A DNA stretch of 64,000 bases from Flavobacteriales bacterium (GCA_016699575.1 CP064979.1:558001-622000), one strand, 5' to 3'; counted from the first letter of the stretch, positions 9,037 to 18,065 are shown. Notes: generated by a model not told the origin, from the letters alone. Translations and numbers: made by a program.

Positions 9037-9872
9037 CGCGCTGGCTGGTCAGGTGTATCGGACAAATCAGCGTCATCGGCCGGATCAGTCCTATCCGGCC
9101 GCTTCGCCTGATTCGTCCGATCGTCCAATCCCGGCTCATACTTCCTTGTCCCCTTGCACTCCGGGTAGCCACTGCACCCCCAGAACTGGCTACCCGCATT
9201 GCTGCCCTGCCGGGCAGTGCGCAAGCGCATGGCCTTGCCGCACTTGGGGCAGTTCGGGGTTTCGGCGGCGGGCACCACCGGGCGGCCTTGTTGCCGGTCC
9301 CGCTCCGCAAGCCTCGCGGCGGTTAGTTGCTCCCGGTGACCGCCGTGCTTGATGATGTCCTGTTCCAAGCGCGTGATCAGGCGGTCCAGCAGGAAGTTGG
9401 CCTGGTGGATCAAGCAGATCAGGCAGTTGGCGCGCACGGCGGGGTCAGTGTGGTCCAGCCAGGGGGCGTAGTCGGCGTAGGTTAGCTCGCGGTGGTCCGG
9501 CACTTTGGCCACGTTGCGCACGGCCAGGGCCTCGGGGTCGTCCTTGTGCCACTGGCGGTGTTTCTTCTGGCGCAGGTAGTCCTCGTAGTCCAGCAACAGT
9601 TCGTCCTGGCTGGCGCGGGCCACGTTCACCAGCTTCAGTTCGCTCTCGGCGCTGGTGGCGTTGGCGCGGCTGCCCTCACCGATGTTCTGGCGGCCGCTGC
9701 GCGCGGCACCGATCAGTTGGTCTTCCAGCTTGTGGCTGCGGATGAACTTCTCACAGAACGCCACCGTGCCATCATAGATCACCGTGGTGGTCTGGAAGGC
9801 GCGCAGCTTGCGGAACCCGCCGCTGGGGCGCAGGCGGCCGGGGCCTTCGGGGTCTGGTGGCGTGGTGCTCAT
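9033..9872 (-). CDS. Four-helix-bundle suffix protein with C-terminal zinc finger
   Basis: The start at 9872 is fixed by an ATGA overlap with the upstream Fic stop, giving 279 residues. Residues about 20-170 form a four-helix domain like the 23S intervening-sequence/S23 family (FCEKFIRSHKLEDQLIGAAR, RSGRQNIGEGS). Residues about 205-255 carry a topoisomerase-type C4 zinc finger (CPKCGKAMRLR ... WGCSGYPECKG). This matches the four-helix-bundle suffix family that I recall from type I R-M loci. The last 30 residues are low-complexity and encoded by a DNA palindrome. It overlaps hsdR by 4 bp. A nucleic-acid-binding accessory role is likely; the mechanism is unknown. Confidence 0.82.
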   Translation of the reverse strand: MSTTPPDPEGPGRLRPSGGFRKLRAFQTTTVIYDGTVAFCEKFIRSHKLEDQLIGAARSGRQNIGEGSRANATSAESELKLVNVARASQDELLLDYEDYLRQKKHRQWHKDDPEALAVRNVAKVPDHRELTYADYAPWLDHTDPAVRANCLICLIHQANFLLDRLITRLEQDIIKHGGHREQLTAARLAERDRQQGRPVVPAAETPNCPKCGKAMRLRTARQGSNAGSQFWGCSGYPECKGTRKYEPGLDDRTNQAKRPDRTDPADDADLSDTPDQPAR

Positions 9873-10657
9873 TTCTGCCGCAATCCTTTGGGCAACAAGA
9901 GCAGGAACGGGATGCACTGGTCCATGTCCAGCGTGGCCCAATCGGGGCCCAGGCGGCGCAGGGCATCGTAGTACTGCTGCAAGTGGTTGCGGTAGTAGAG
10001 TTCGCTGTTGACCAACCAGGCCGCAGGACCAACGTGCTTAGCGAGGAACCACTTCTCCAACAGGCGGCCGGTGCGCCCGTTGCCATCGTTGAAGGGGTGG
10101 ATCTTCACGAACTCCAGGTGCAGCAGCGCGGCATAGTAGAAGGCCTCGGTGGGTGTGAGGGTGGCCTTGTCCAAGGCTTTCACGGCGCGCATCAGCCGGA
10201 CCATCAGCTTGGGTACATCGGCGGCGGGCGGACCTTCGTAGATCTTGTAGCGCCCCAGGATGCTGCTGCCCACCACGTACACGGCGCCGGTGCGCCACTC
10301 GCCGGGCGTCCAACCCTTCTTGCTGTAGATAGTGGCGGCCAGCGTGGCGTGGGCTTTCAGCAAATTGGCTTCGGTGAGCGGTGTGCGCTGGGCATCACCG
10401 TAAGCCCGCACCAGGTCCTCCACCTCCTGCACATCGCGTGTGCGGCGTTTGCCATTGCTGGTGGCTTCCACGTACTCATCCAAGCTCACGCGGCTGCCTT
10501 CGATCTGGCTGCTGGCCACGGCCCCGGCAATGGTGGCCCAGCGCGTGGCATCGCCAGTGCGCGCACTCTTGCGGGCCAAACGCGCCACGTGCTTCTCCAG
10601 CGTTAGGCGCTGGCGCTTCGCGTAGGCGGGCAGGTATTTCGGGCTCAGCAGTTCCAC
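9869..10657 (-). CDS. Fic-domain AMP-transferase-like protein
   Basis: This 262-residue protein starts at GTG. The complete Fic motif HPFNDGNGRTGR lies at residues 187-198, including catalytic His187. An N-terminal autoinhibitory motif of the (S/T)xxxE(G/N) type is present as SSQIEG (residues 49-54), so this should be a class II, self-inhibited Fic protein. The family moves AMP or a related group onto a target hydroxyl. It lies inside the restriction operon, overlapping the next gene by 4 bp, so it is co-expressed with R-M. The target is unknown; regulation of R-M activity or an abortive toxin role are both possible. Confidence 0.88.
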   Translation of the reverse strand: MELLSPKYLPAYAKRQRLTLEKHVARLARKSARTGDATRWATIAGAVASSQIEGSRVSLDEYVEATSNGKRRTRDVQEVEDLVRAYGDAQRTPLTEANLLKAHATLAATIYSKKGWTPGEWRTGAVYVVGSSILGRYKIYEGPPAADVPKLMVRLMRAVKALDKATLTPTEAFYYAALLHLEFVKIHPFNDGNGRTGRLLEKWFLAKHVGPAAWLVNSELYYRNHLQQYYDALRRLGPDWATLDMDQCIPFLLLLPKGLRQK

Positions 10658-10743
10658 AGGGTGAAGTTCGGGCTTAGTGTTCGTTCGGCGTTGGAACGGA
10701 CCTATCGGGTGGTGGCTGGCTCACTGTTGCAGGATCGTGTAAG

Positions 10744-12588
10744 TCAGTTCCAAATGATCTTGGCCATGTCAAAGAGCAGCCTATGCCGCTCCTCCACCTC
10801 AGTAGGGCCGAACGTGGGCATGGGCCGGAACTTCAGATCGTGCCGCTCCATCATGCTCTTGAAATCCTTCTTCTTCACATAGGTGTTCTCCAGCAGCGTT
10901 TCGTTCCAGTAGAGCGTACCGGCGTAGGTCTTCAGCTTCTTCGCGTACTTCTCATTGTTGCTGCTCTGGTTGTCCTTGCCTTTCAGCAAGAGCAGACCGC
11001 CAAGTCTGTTGCGTTCGCGTTCGAACAACTCTTCGTCGTTGTTGAACACGGCCCTGTTGTCGTCGTTCTCTGCCAAGATGTGCTCCACGTGGAATCCGTT
11101 CTTGCTGCCGGTGTTCAAGACAAGGTCGTATATGTTCTGCCGCATGTTCTGGCTGGTGTTCTCGGCGATGAACATTTCGATGCGGGCGAAGAAGTAGCGC
11201 TTGAACCGTTTCTCCAATTCGATCCCGGTTTCCTTGAAGAGGCCATAGTTGAGCGGATCCTGAGCATTTGCACCCTTGGCCTCAGTCAGCAGCTCAAGTA
11301 GATGGGTATCGAAGACCTTCCGTATGACGGCGGCCGGATTTTCCCTGATTGCATTGCTGATGCTGTACACCACCCGGTTGAAGCTGTTGCTGTTATAGCT
11401 GCGCTGCAACTGGAGCAGACAGAATAAGCGGTCCACTTCCCGGGCGATGGTGGCGATCTTCTCGGATTCCTCCGCATCGTCCACCGTGCAACTGGAAAGC
11501 ACAAGCATGAACTGCGTGTTCATGTCTGTGAGGTTGTTGAAGTACACGTGCCGGTATTGCGCCGCTTCACTCTGGTAGTAGCTGTACATGCGCTTGTACA
11601 GGTTCGTGAAGTACTTGAACTCCTTCTGCAGGAAGGCCTTGACCTGCTTCGGGCTATGGTCCAGACGCAGGTACTTGTCCAGTTCGGGGGTGAACATCAC
11701 CCGGTGATAGTCCTTGTCGAACTTCTCTGCTTCGCCCCGGGTGTTCGCATACTTAGCCTTCAGGTAATACGTGAAGAAGTTGTCGATCTCGTCGGACTTC
11801 AACGCATTGATGGCACCGACCTGTTCTTCCCAGAGTTCATTCAAGCCTAACTCATTCAGTTCCCGCTTATCAACCTGGCCGAGCAGTTTCCCCTTGAGAA
11901 TCTCGTACGGGCGTAGCTTCACCCCACGATCGTTGATCACCTCGAAAACCATGGGCACATCCGTCTGCTTCACGTCGAGATTGATCAGCACAAGACGGCG
12001 CAGGCAGTAGAATGTGAAGCTCTCGAAACGGTGCTTGTCCTTCAGCTTGGCATCCAGCGTTTGACCTATCAGGCGGTAGTTCGCGATCAGGTTCTGAGAA
12101 GTCACACTGTCATAGGTGCTTTCATCCAACGGCTCATCGGACTTCAGCAAATGGTCCATCACCTCCTTCTGGCCCTCGTGGCTCATCCTGTAGGTGCTCT
12201 TGAAGCCTGATTGCCCAGCCAGCTTTCCACGCAACCAAATGCCCAATTCGGAGCCGTACCCATCGGCCATGCGAACGAGCTTCAGGATGATGAGCGACAG
12301 CGTGGTAAGGCGCTGCTGGCCGTCCACGATGAACACCTTGCCGTCTACTTGATTGGTCACGTAGGTGTTCAGGTAGTACCACGCATAGTCATCGATCAAG
12401 CGCTCCAGCGGGATGTCCGAGTCCTTGTGCTTTGCGAACTCCTGATCGAATTTGTAGAACACGTCGTCCAGTAGGCGCTGCACGGGTTCGTTGCTCCACT
12501 TGTACTGGCGCTGGTAGAAATCGATGTGGTAGATCAGCGTACCGAACACCGTGTCCAGGTTCTCACGCGCGGGGTTTACGTCGATCAT
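10744..12588 (-). CDS. DUF262/DUF1524 (GmrSD-like) protein
   Basis: This 614-residue protein has the DUF262 signature VDGQQRLTTL at residues 88-97, a ParB-like nucleotide-hydrolysis motif. The C-terminal DUF1524 region has an HNH-type core: VEHILAEN with His503, then RNRLGGLLLLKGKDNQ. Known relatives include GmrSD, BrxU and SspE, which use the N-domain to sense or hydrolyse NTP and the HNH domain to cut phage or modified DNA. The start overlaps the hsdS stop by 4 bp. Placement between S and R subunits suggests a second nuclease layered on the R-M system; modified-DNA targeting is inferred. Confidence 0.88.
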   Translation of the reverse strand: MIDVNPARENLDTVFGTLIYHIDFYQRQYKWSNEPVQRLLDDVFYKFDQEFAKHKDSDIPLERLIDDYAWYYLNTYVTNQVDGKVFIVDGQQRLTTLSLIILKLVRMADGYGSELGIWLRGKLAGQSGFKSTYRMSHEGQKEVMDHLLKSDEPLDESTYDSVTSQNLIANYRLIGQTLDAKLKDKHRFESFTFYCLRRLVLINLDVKQTDVPMVFEVINDRGVKLRPYEILKGKLLGQVDKRELNELGLNELWEEQVGAINALKSDEIDNFFTYYLKAKYANTRGEAEKFDKDYHRVMFTPELDKYLRLDHSPKQVKAFLQKEFKYFTNLYKRMYSYYQSEAAQYRHVYFNNLTDMNTQFMLVLSSCTVDDAEESEKIATIAREVDRLFCLLQLQRSYNSNSFNRVVYSISNAIRENPAAVIRKVFDTHLLELLTEAKGANAQDPLNYGLFKETGIELEKRFKRYFFARIEMFIAENTSQNMRQNIYDLVLNTGSKNGFHVEHILAENDDNRAVFNNDEELFERERNRLGGLLLLKGKDNQSSNNEKYAKKLKTYAGTLYWNETLLENTYVKKKDFKSMMERHDLKFRPMPTFGPTEVEERHRLLFDMAKIIWN

Positions 12589-13769
12589 GATTTCATCGTG
12601 TTCATCTCCACCCTCACCTCTCCGCTCATCAGTTTCGGTAGCAGCGTATCGCGGAGCTTCGTCAGGTTGGCGACTTGGTCCTTGTTCGTATCAATCTTCT
12701 CTAGCAGCGGGTCGACGACCTTGGAGAAGTCAACGAGTTGTTGCTTCGACTTGGCCTGGAAGGTGAGCGCCTTGATGTCGTCCGGGCTCACACGCTGATG
12801 GCTTCCGCTAGTTCCAGATGCCGCCGACGCGAGTTCATCCTGAACGGGCTTCGAGATCAAGAAGCAGTACAGAAAGCCAAAAATCTCGTCCTTCTTCGGG
12901 ACGAACACTTGGAACTCCGTGCTGCTAATGGGGTGCTCATGCTTCTTGTCGCGGACCGGCCACACCCTGGGAAAGCGCGGGTTCAGCTTGGAGACGAGTA
13001 CGGCATTCTCGGGAACTACATATTTCGAGCTCTTGATCGTGTCGCCCAATTCAGGCGAGGGCTCCCTACCTTCATCGTACGCGGGTAGACTGTAGTGATG
13101 GAAGATGCGCGTTGGGTGCTGACCAGGGTTTACACTGTTCTTTAAATGGGATGCAATGTCTGTAAGTACATATTCCTCCCAGCCCTCCTCCGCCTCCTCC
13201 ACGAACCACTGCCTGAACAGCGTTTCGGCCATGGCCTCCAAGGTCTTGTTCTGCCGGTGCAGCAGATCGATCTTGTTGTCCAAGCTCAAAAGGACTGAGG
13301 CGATGGCAACCTGTTCATCCTTGTCCGGTATGATGACCGGCAGCTTCTTCAGCACGGAGGACTTGATCCCGAGCACAGTTGTACCCGATGCCCTTGACTC
13401 CAATTCATACTGGCCGGATGGACTTTGCAGGTAGTACTTGATGAAGGGATTGTATGCCTTCTTGGGATATGCACGTAACGTGATGATGCGTTGTGCCAAA
13501 GCCACATCCTTAGACTTCAACAAAGCCACCTCGCCCAATGGAGCCTCGGTGGTAATCACTACATCGTCCACTTCCGGATAGCCCCGGCGCATCCAGTTAT
13601 GGTAGTCCTCCTTCGAGATGAATTCGTTCGGTTCCTCTATGGTGCCGTTCTTGACCACCTTAGCAGTGATCAACGGAACACCTGATGTTGTCTTGGTCGG
13701 CGTTTTGCCACGGTAATCGATGAACTTCTCGATCACCTCATCAAGCAGATATTCCTTCCACTCACCCAT
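12585..13769 (-). CDS. hsdS: Type I restriction enzyme, specificity subunit (HsdS)
   Basis: This 394-residue protein has the expected two-half plan. Target recognition domain 1 covers about residues 1-150 (ending in VLGIKSSVLKKLPVIIP). A central conserved helix follows (EQVAIASVLLSLDNKIDLLH). Recognition domain 2 covers about 200-340 and ends with a distal helix (LEKIDTNKDQVANLTKLRDT, then LLPKLMSGEV). Each half reads one part of a bipartite DNA target. It overlaps hsdM by 8 bp and the DUF262 gene by 4 bp. The actual target sequence cannot be read from the protein. Confidence 0.94.
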   Translation of the reverse strand: MGEWKEYLLDEVIEKFIDYRGKTPTKTTSGVPLITAKVVKNGTIEEPNEFISKEDYHNWMRRGYPEVDDVVITTEAPLGEVALLKSKDVALAQRIITLRAYPKKAYNPFIKYYLQSPSGQYELESRASGTTVLGIKSSVLKKLPVIIPDKDEQVAIASVLLSLDNKIDLLHRQNKTLEAMAETLFRQWFVEEAEEGWEEYVLTDIASHLKNSVNPGQHPTRIFHHYSLPAYDEGREPSPELGDTIKSSKYVVPENAVLVSKLNPRFPRVWPVRDKKHEHPISSTEFQVFVPKKDEIFGFLYCFLISKPVQDELASAASGTSGSHQRVSPDDIKALTFQAKSKQQLVDFSKVVDPLLEKIDTNKDQVANLTKLRDTLLPKLMSGEVRVEMNTMKS

Positions 13770-15327
13770 CGACCTTCACGCTTTTCAGGTTCTTCAGGAT
13801 GGCGCTGTTCAGCTCGGCCTCTTCCTGTAGCTGCGTGGCGAACTCGGCTTGCAGCGCCGCGAAACGCTCGGCGAACACGAAGTCGTCCTCTTCTTCGGCC
13901 AGGCCCACATAGCGGCCGGGGGTGAGCACGTAGTCCAACTCCTTCACGCGGCTCAGCGGCGCCGCGCAGCAGAAGCCGGGCACATCGGCGTAGGTGCCGG
14001 TGGGGTTCCGCCAGTTGTGGTAGGTGTCCGCAATGGTGTTGATGTCGGCCTCGCTGAACTCGCGCGTGCGGCGGTTCACCAAGTGGCCCAGGTGCCGCGC
14101 ATCGATGAAGAGGATCTCGGTCGTTCTGTTCCGGAATTTGCCGTTGGCGCGGTTGCGGCTCATGAACCAGAGGCTGGCGGGGATCTGGGTGTTGAGGAAG
14201 AGCTTGGCGGGCAGGTTCACGATGCAATCGATGAGGCCCGCCTCCACCATGGCCTTGCGGATCTCACCCTCGCCGCTGCTCTTGCTGGTGAGGGCGCCCT
14301 TGCTGAGCACCACGCCCGCCTGCCCGCTGGGGCTTAAGTGGTAGATGAAGTGCTGCATCCACGCGAAGTTGGCGTTGCCCTCGGGCGGCGTGCCGTATTG
14401 CCAGCGGCCGTCGGTGCGCAGCAGGTCGCCGCTCCAATCGCTCACGTTGAAGGGCGGGTTAGCGATGATGTAATCGGCCTTCAGGTCCTTGTGGGCATCG
14501 TTGAGGAAGGAGCCCTCGCTGTTCCACTTCACCTGCGAGCTGTCCAGCCCGCGAATGGCGAGGTTCATCTTGGCCAGCCGCCAGGTGGTCTGGTTGCTCT
14601 CCTGCCCGTAGATGCTGATGTCGTTGACCTTGCCCTGGTGTTCGGTGACGAATTTTTCGGATTGTACGAACATGCCGCCGCTGCCGCAGCAGGGGTCGAA
14701 CACGCGGCCCTTGTACGGCTCCAGCATCTTCACCAGCAGTTCCACCACGCTGCGCGGGGTATAGAACTGGCCGCCCTTCTTGCCCTCGGCCAGCGCGAAC
14801 TCGCCTAGGAAGTACTCGAACACATGGCCCAGCACATCGGCGCTACGGCTCTTGGCATCGCCCAGGGCGATGTTGCCGATGAGGTCGATGAGGCCGCCGA
14901 GGCTGGTGGGGTCCAGGTTCTGCCGGGCGTACACCTTGGGCAGCACGCCCTTCAGCGAGTCGTTCTCCCGCTCTATGGCGTCCATGGCCTCATCCACCGT
15001 TTTGCCGATGGTGGGCTGCTTGGCGTGGCTTTGCAGAAAGCTCCACCGCGCGCCGGGCGGCACGAAGAATACGTTCTCGGCCTTGTACTCGTCCTTGTCC
15101 TCGGGGTCGGCACCGGCGCTCTCTTCGGCCTTCAGCTTGTCGTACAGCTCCACGAAGGCATCGCTGATGTACTTGAGGAAGACGAGGCCGAGCACGATGT
15201 GCTTGTACTCGGCGGCGTCGATGTTCTTGCGGAGCTTGTCGGCCGTTTTCCAGAGCTGCTTTTCGATGGGCTCGCTGGCTTCGGCGGCTTTGGGTTTGCG
15301 GGCTTTGGTGGTGGGGAGTGCGGTCAT
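13762..15327 (-). CDS. hsdM: Type I restriction enzyme, methyltransferase subunit (HsdM)
   Basis: The protein is 521 residues from the Met preceding TALPTTKARK; an upstream Met would add an unlikely 16-residue leader. The N-terminal HsdM helical domain spans about 20-165. The N6-adenine methyltransferase core has SAM motif I DPCCGSGGMF and catalytic motif IV NPPFN. It methylates adenines in the HsdS-defined target and protects host DNA. It is the first gene of the six-gene operon and overlaps hsdS by 8 bp. Both catalytic motifs are intact. Confidence 0.95.
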   Translation of the reverse strand: MTALPTTKARKPKAAEASEPIEKQLWKTADKLRKNIDAAEYKHIVLGLVFLKYISDAFVELYDKLKAEESAGADPEDKDEYKAENVFFVPPGARWSFLQSHAKQPTIGKTVDEAMDAIERENDSLKGVLPKVYARQNLDPTSLGGLIDLIGNIALGDAKSRSADVLGHVFEYFLGEFALAEGKKGGQFYTPRSVVELLVKMLEPYKGRVFDPCCGSGGMFVQSEKFVTEHQGKVNDISIYGQESNQTTWRLAKMNLAIRGLDSSQVKWNSEGSFLNDAHKDLKADYIIANPPFNVSDWSGDLLRTDGRWQYGTPPEGNANFAWMQHFIYHLSPSGQAGVVLSKGALTSKSSGEGEIRKAMVEAGLIDCIVNLPAKLFLNTQIPASLWFMSRNRANGKFRNRTTEILFIDARHLGHLVNRRTREFSEADINTIADTYHNWRNPTGTYADVPGFCCAAPLSRVKELDYVLTPGRYVGLAEEEDDFVFAERFAALQAEFATQLQEEAELNSAILKNLKSVKVDG

Positions 15328-15346
15328 CGGCGGGAAGGTATTCGGC

Positions 15347-15910
15347 TCATGTTGCCGCACAACCGCACAGCACATCCAACAGTTGGTCCTTTACCAGATG
15401 CACCAAGAAGGCCGCGATCGCCAAGGGTGCGTTGAAGGAGGCGAAGAAGGCTTGCACCACGGGCAATGCGTTCAGGACGAGCATGGTGCCCTTGCCGTAC
15501 TTCTTCATCTTGGCGCAGTAGTCCCATTGCACGCAAACGCGCTGGTGCAAAGCGTTGCGGGCCGCGTTCACGGCCGCCGTGATGATCTTCAGCGCATCCT
15601 GTTCGGCCGGCACGGTGGCCGCTGCAAGCGGTACTGGTGGCACGGGCGGAACAAGCGGGTTGGGGAGCTGCTTGCGCGGCGGTGATCTTTTCCCTGCACT
15701 GCCGGGTCGTGCAGGCACGCTCACCGTGAAGCCCGGCATCCGCTTAATATCGAACACGGATGGTCCCTCCGGATGCTCCATCAGGTACCGCGCGGCCGGT
15801 AGTGCTGCCTGCAACAGGTCCGCGCGGTTCATGGCCCAGGCCTGTTCGATCAGGTGCCGGCTATGCCGGTCTTCGCTTTGGTCTGCCTGTTGTTCGTAGC
15901 TGTATTCCAT
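15347..15910 (-). CDS. Small protein of unknown function with hydrophobic C-terminus
   Basis: The first ATG gives 187 residues; three codons upstream a TTG is also in frame. The middle is proline-rich (PNPLVPPVPPVPLAAA). The C-terminal third has a hydrophobic stretch (VLNALPVVQAFFASFNAPLA) that could be one or two membrane helices. No family is recognised. It lies 19 bp upstream of hsdM on the same strand, so it may be co-transcribed with the R-M operon. Confidence 0.5.
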   Translation of the reverse strand: MEYSYEQQADQSEDRHSRHLIEQAWAMNRADLLQAALPAARYLMEHPEGPSVFDIKRMPGFTVSVPARPGSAGKRSPPRKQLPNPLVPPVPPVPLAAATVPAEQDALKIITAAVNAARNALHQRVCVQWDYCAKMKKYGKGTMLVLNALPVVQAFFASFNAPLAIAAFLVHLVKDQLLDVLCGCAAT

Positions 15911-15935
15911 TGTGGTCAATGAGATCCAAGCGGGA

Positions 15936-16679
15936 TCAAGCGGGCTTCAATTTCCGCACCGCCGCCTTGATGGTGAAGTCGGCGCGGCCTTTCACCAACC
16001 ACGAGATGCCGAAGGCCCAAATGGCCACGGCCTCGGGCCAGAAAATGTCGGCTGGTGCCGGTTCTCCTTCACCCTTGGGAATGAACTGCCAGACGATGAA
16101 CAGCAGCGCTCCGATGATGGAAAGACCGCAGGCCAGGTAGATGGCGTTGCGCGTGCGCTTGGCCTTGGTGGGCGTGCCCGACTTCTTGCGGAACAAGAAG
16201 AGGGCGATGCAAGCAAACGTGGTGAAGAGCAGAGCAGCGGAACCGAAGTGCAAGTGACTGACGCCCTCCGTCATCCATTGCGGGTTGGGGCATGCGCCCG
16301 GGTCGGGTTGCATCGGGAACAAGGCCACCGATACGGCGCACAACCCCGCCACGCGCGCTGCAATACGGTCCCATCGGTTGTCGGAGTTGGCGTACCCCTG
16401 GTAGGCGAAGAGATATACTCCCAAGGTGACCAGCACCCCCACGAAGGCCGCGACTGCTCCGGAGTGGAAATAGGCGCTGATGGAATCGAGGCGGGACCAT
16501 GAAGCATCTCGGTCAATTGGACGCAACCCGGCCAGAAGCCAGATGACGAACGGCAGCGCAATGCCCAGCCAACCGATGACCTGTCGATGGGCATGTCCGG
16601 CAATGTCGTCACCTTCCTGCGGGGCGATGAAAGCCGAAGGGGCTTGGCGCTGCTGGTTTTGGTTTGGGGAAATGCTCAC
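15936..16679 (-). CDS. Six-helix integral membrane protein, unknown
   Basis: This 247-residue protein starts at GTG. Hydrophobic segments begin at about residues 34 (VIGWLGIALPFVIWLLAGL), 76, 108, 143, 184 and 215, a layout that resembles DUF998-like multi-spanning proteins. A conserved-looking SAYFHSGAVAAFVGVL segment and LHFGSAALLFTTFACIAL support a true membrane protein. It is 25 bp upstream of the small gene at 15347-15910. No enzymatic motif is seen. Confidence 0.65.
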   Translation of the reverse strand: MSISPNQNQQRQAPSAFIAPQEGDDIAGHAHRQVIGWLGIALPFVIWLLAGLRPIDRDASWSRLDSISAYFHSGAVAAFVGVLVTLGVYLFAYQGYANSDNRWDRIAARVAGLCAVSVALFPMQPDPGACPNPQWMTEGVSHLHFGSAALLFTTFACIALFLFRKKSGTPTKAKRTRNAIYLACGLSIIGALLFIVWQFIPKGEGEPAPADIFWPEAVAIWAFGISWLVKGRADFTIKAAVRKLKPA

Positions 16680-16924
16680 GGGATCGGGTGGGGATGGTGG
16701 GTGCCTGCTCTACCCCCCAAACCTCCCCCATCCCCTCTCCCCTCCACCATGTCTTTTTCACGGGTGCGGGGGTGTGACTTTGTGCGGGTGCGGGGATGAG
16801 GAACGGTGGGGCTTGTCAAAAGTCCACGCTGGAGCAACACGGCGCATCCCGGTTTTCCGGGATGCGGCCAACTTTTTTTCCAAGCGCCAGGTCTTGCGCC
16901 CAGCGCGGATCTCCATAATTTCCC

Positions 16925-17632
16925 ATGACCAAACCCGCCACCAGCATGGCAACCCGAAAGACGACCCCCGCAAAGGCCCGGCCTGCGCACGTGAGCGTGG
17001 CCGTGGTGCACCCCGCCCATGCCACCCGCATCGGGCTGGCCAGCATGGTGAACGACGTGGCCGGCCACCGGGCCACCGTGGTGGTGGCCGATGGCAACGC
17101 GCTGCTGAAGGCCCTGCGCAGCGGCACGCCCGTGCACCTGGCCCTGGTGGCGCAGGCGCCCCCTGCCACCGACGCCCCCAACCTGCTGGCCCTGCTGCAC
17201 CACCGCTACCCCGAGCTCAGCACCGTGGCGCTGTGCCACACCATCGACGACCTGCTGACCGGCCAGGCCCTGAGCGACCATGCACTGAGCGTGCTGCCGG
17301 ATGATGTGGCGCCCACCGAGCTGGGCACCATGCTGGCCAACGTGAGGGCGCACCACTTCCATCCCAGCGAGCCGGTGAAGCGCCTGCTGCACGGCGAGCA
17401 CCTGCGGCCCAGCGCCCCGCGCAACGTTGCACGCCTAACGCCGCGCGAGCGCGTGGCCCTGGCGTGGTGGTGCAACCCCTTGTGGCCCACCAAGCCCCAG
17501 GTGGCCCGGCGCATGGGCGTATCGGTGAATTGCGTGAAGACGCACCTGCGGCATGCCTACCGGAAGCTGGGCGTGAAGCACCGCGCAGCGGCCGCGCGCT
17601 GGTGGCACAAACACCGCAACGACTGGAACTGA
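16925..17632 (+). CDS. LuxR/NarL-type transcription regulator with degenerate receiver
   Basis: This 235-residue protein ends in a LuxR-type helix-turn-helix (about 170-232): LTPRERVALAWW, then QVARRMGVSVNCVKTHLRHA and YRKLGV. The N-terminal 140 residues have the length and hydrophobic pattern of a receiver domain, but the acidic pair is replaced (SVAVVHPAHATRIGL) and the usual phospho-Asp strand reads HLALVAQAPP. It therefore probably acts without phosphorylation. No histidine kinase is adjacent. A 42-bp tandem repeat array starts just after its stop codon. Confidence 0.8.
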   Translation: MTKPATSMATRKTTPAKARPAHVSVAVVHPAHATRIGLASMVNDVAGHRATVVVADGNALLKALRSGTPVHLALVAQAPPATDAPNLLALLHHRYPELSTVALCHTIDDLLTGQALSDHALSVLPDDVAPTELGTMLANVRAHHFHPSEPVKRLLHGEHLRPSAPRNVARLTPRERVALAWWCNPLWPTKPQVARRMGVSVNCVKTHLRHAYRKLGVKHRAAAARWWHKHRNDWN

Positions 17633-17649
17633 GGCGGTTGTCTGCACCC

Positions 17650-18065
17650 CGGGTGGCGCTGCGGCATCGACCGGCGCGAGCAGTCGAGACGATGACGGCG
17701 TGAGGGCATCGGCCCACGACACCGGTCGGACCGATGACGGCGTGAGGGCATCGCCCCGCACCACCGGTCGGGCCGATGACAGCGCATGGCCATCGACGCG
17801 CGGGACCAGTCGGGCCGATGTCGGCGCGAGGGCATCGCCCCGCGCCACCGGTCGGGCCGATAACGGCGTGAGGCCTTCGACCTGCAGCGCAAGGCGGGCC
17901 GATGCTGGCGCGAGGCCTTCGACCCGCGCCAGCAGTCGCACCGATGTCGGCGCAAGGCCTTCGCCCTCGCAGCGCAAGGCGGGCCGATGACGGCGCTTGG
18001 CCTTGGACCCGAGCAACACTCGGGGCCGATGACCCCACGAGGCGATGGCCCCGGAACGGCTCACG
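17650..18065. repeat. 42-bp degenerate tandem repeat array, about 9-10 units
   Basis: The element CCGATG (or a variant) recurs at 17689, 17731, 17773, 17815, 17857, 17899, 17941, 17984 and 18026, a period of exactly 42 bp except one 43-bp step. A decayed unit may precede at 17647. Units carry a hairpin-prone pair GGGCCGATG and CATCGCCCC separated by about 11 bases. The array fills most of the 757-bp gap between the LuxR-type gene and the FN3 gene. The period is a multiple of three, so frames stay open on both strands, but none has a convincing start. No spacer structure is present, so it is not CRISPR. Confidence 0.85.

Noticed and set aside
9873..9941. Longer start for the four-helix/zinc-finger gene
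   Set aside because: The extension would overlap the Fic gene by 70 bp, while the internal ATG makes the same 4-bp overlap seen at other joints of the operon.
17650..18065. CRISPR array
   Set aside because: Units are directly tandem with no unique spacers and diverge along their length; no cas gene is nearby.
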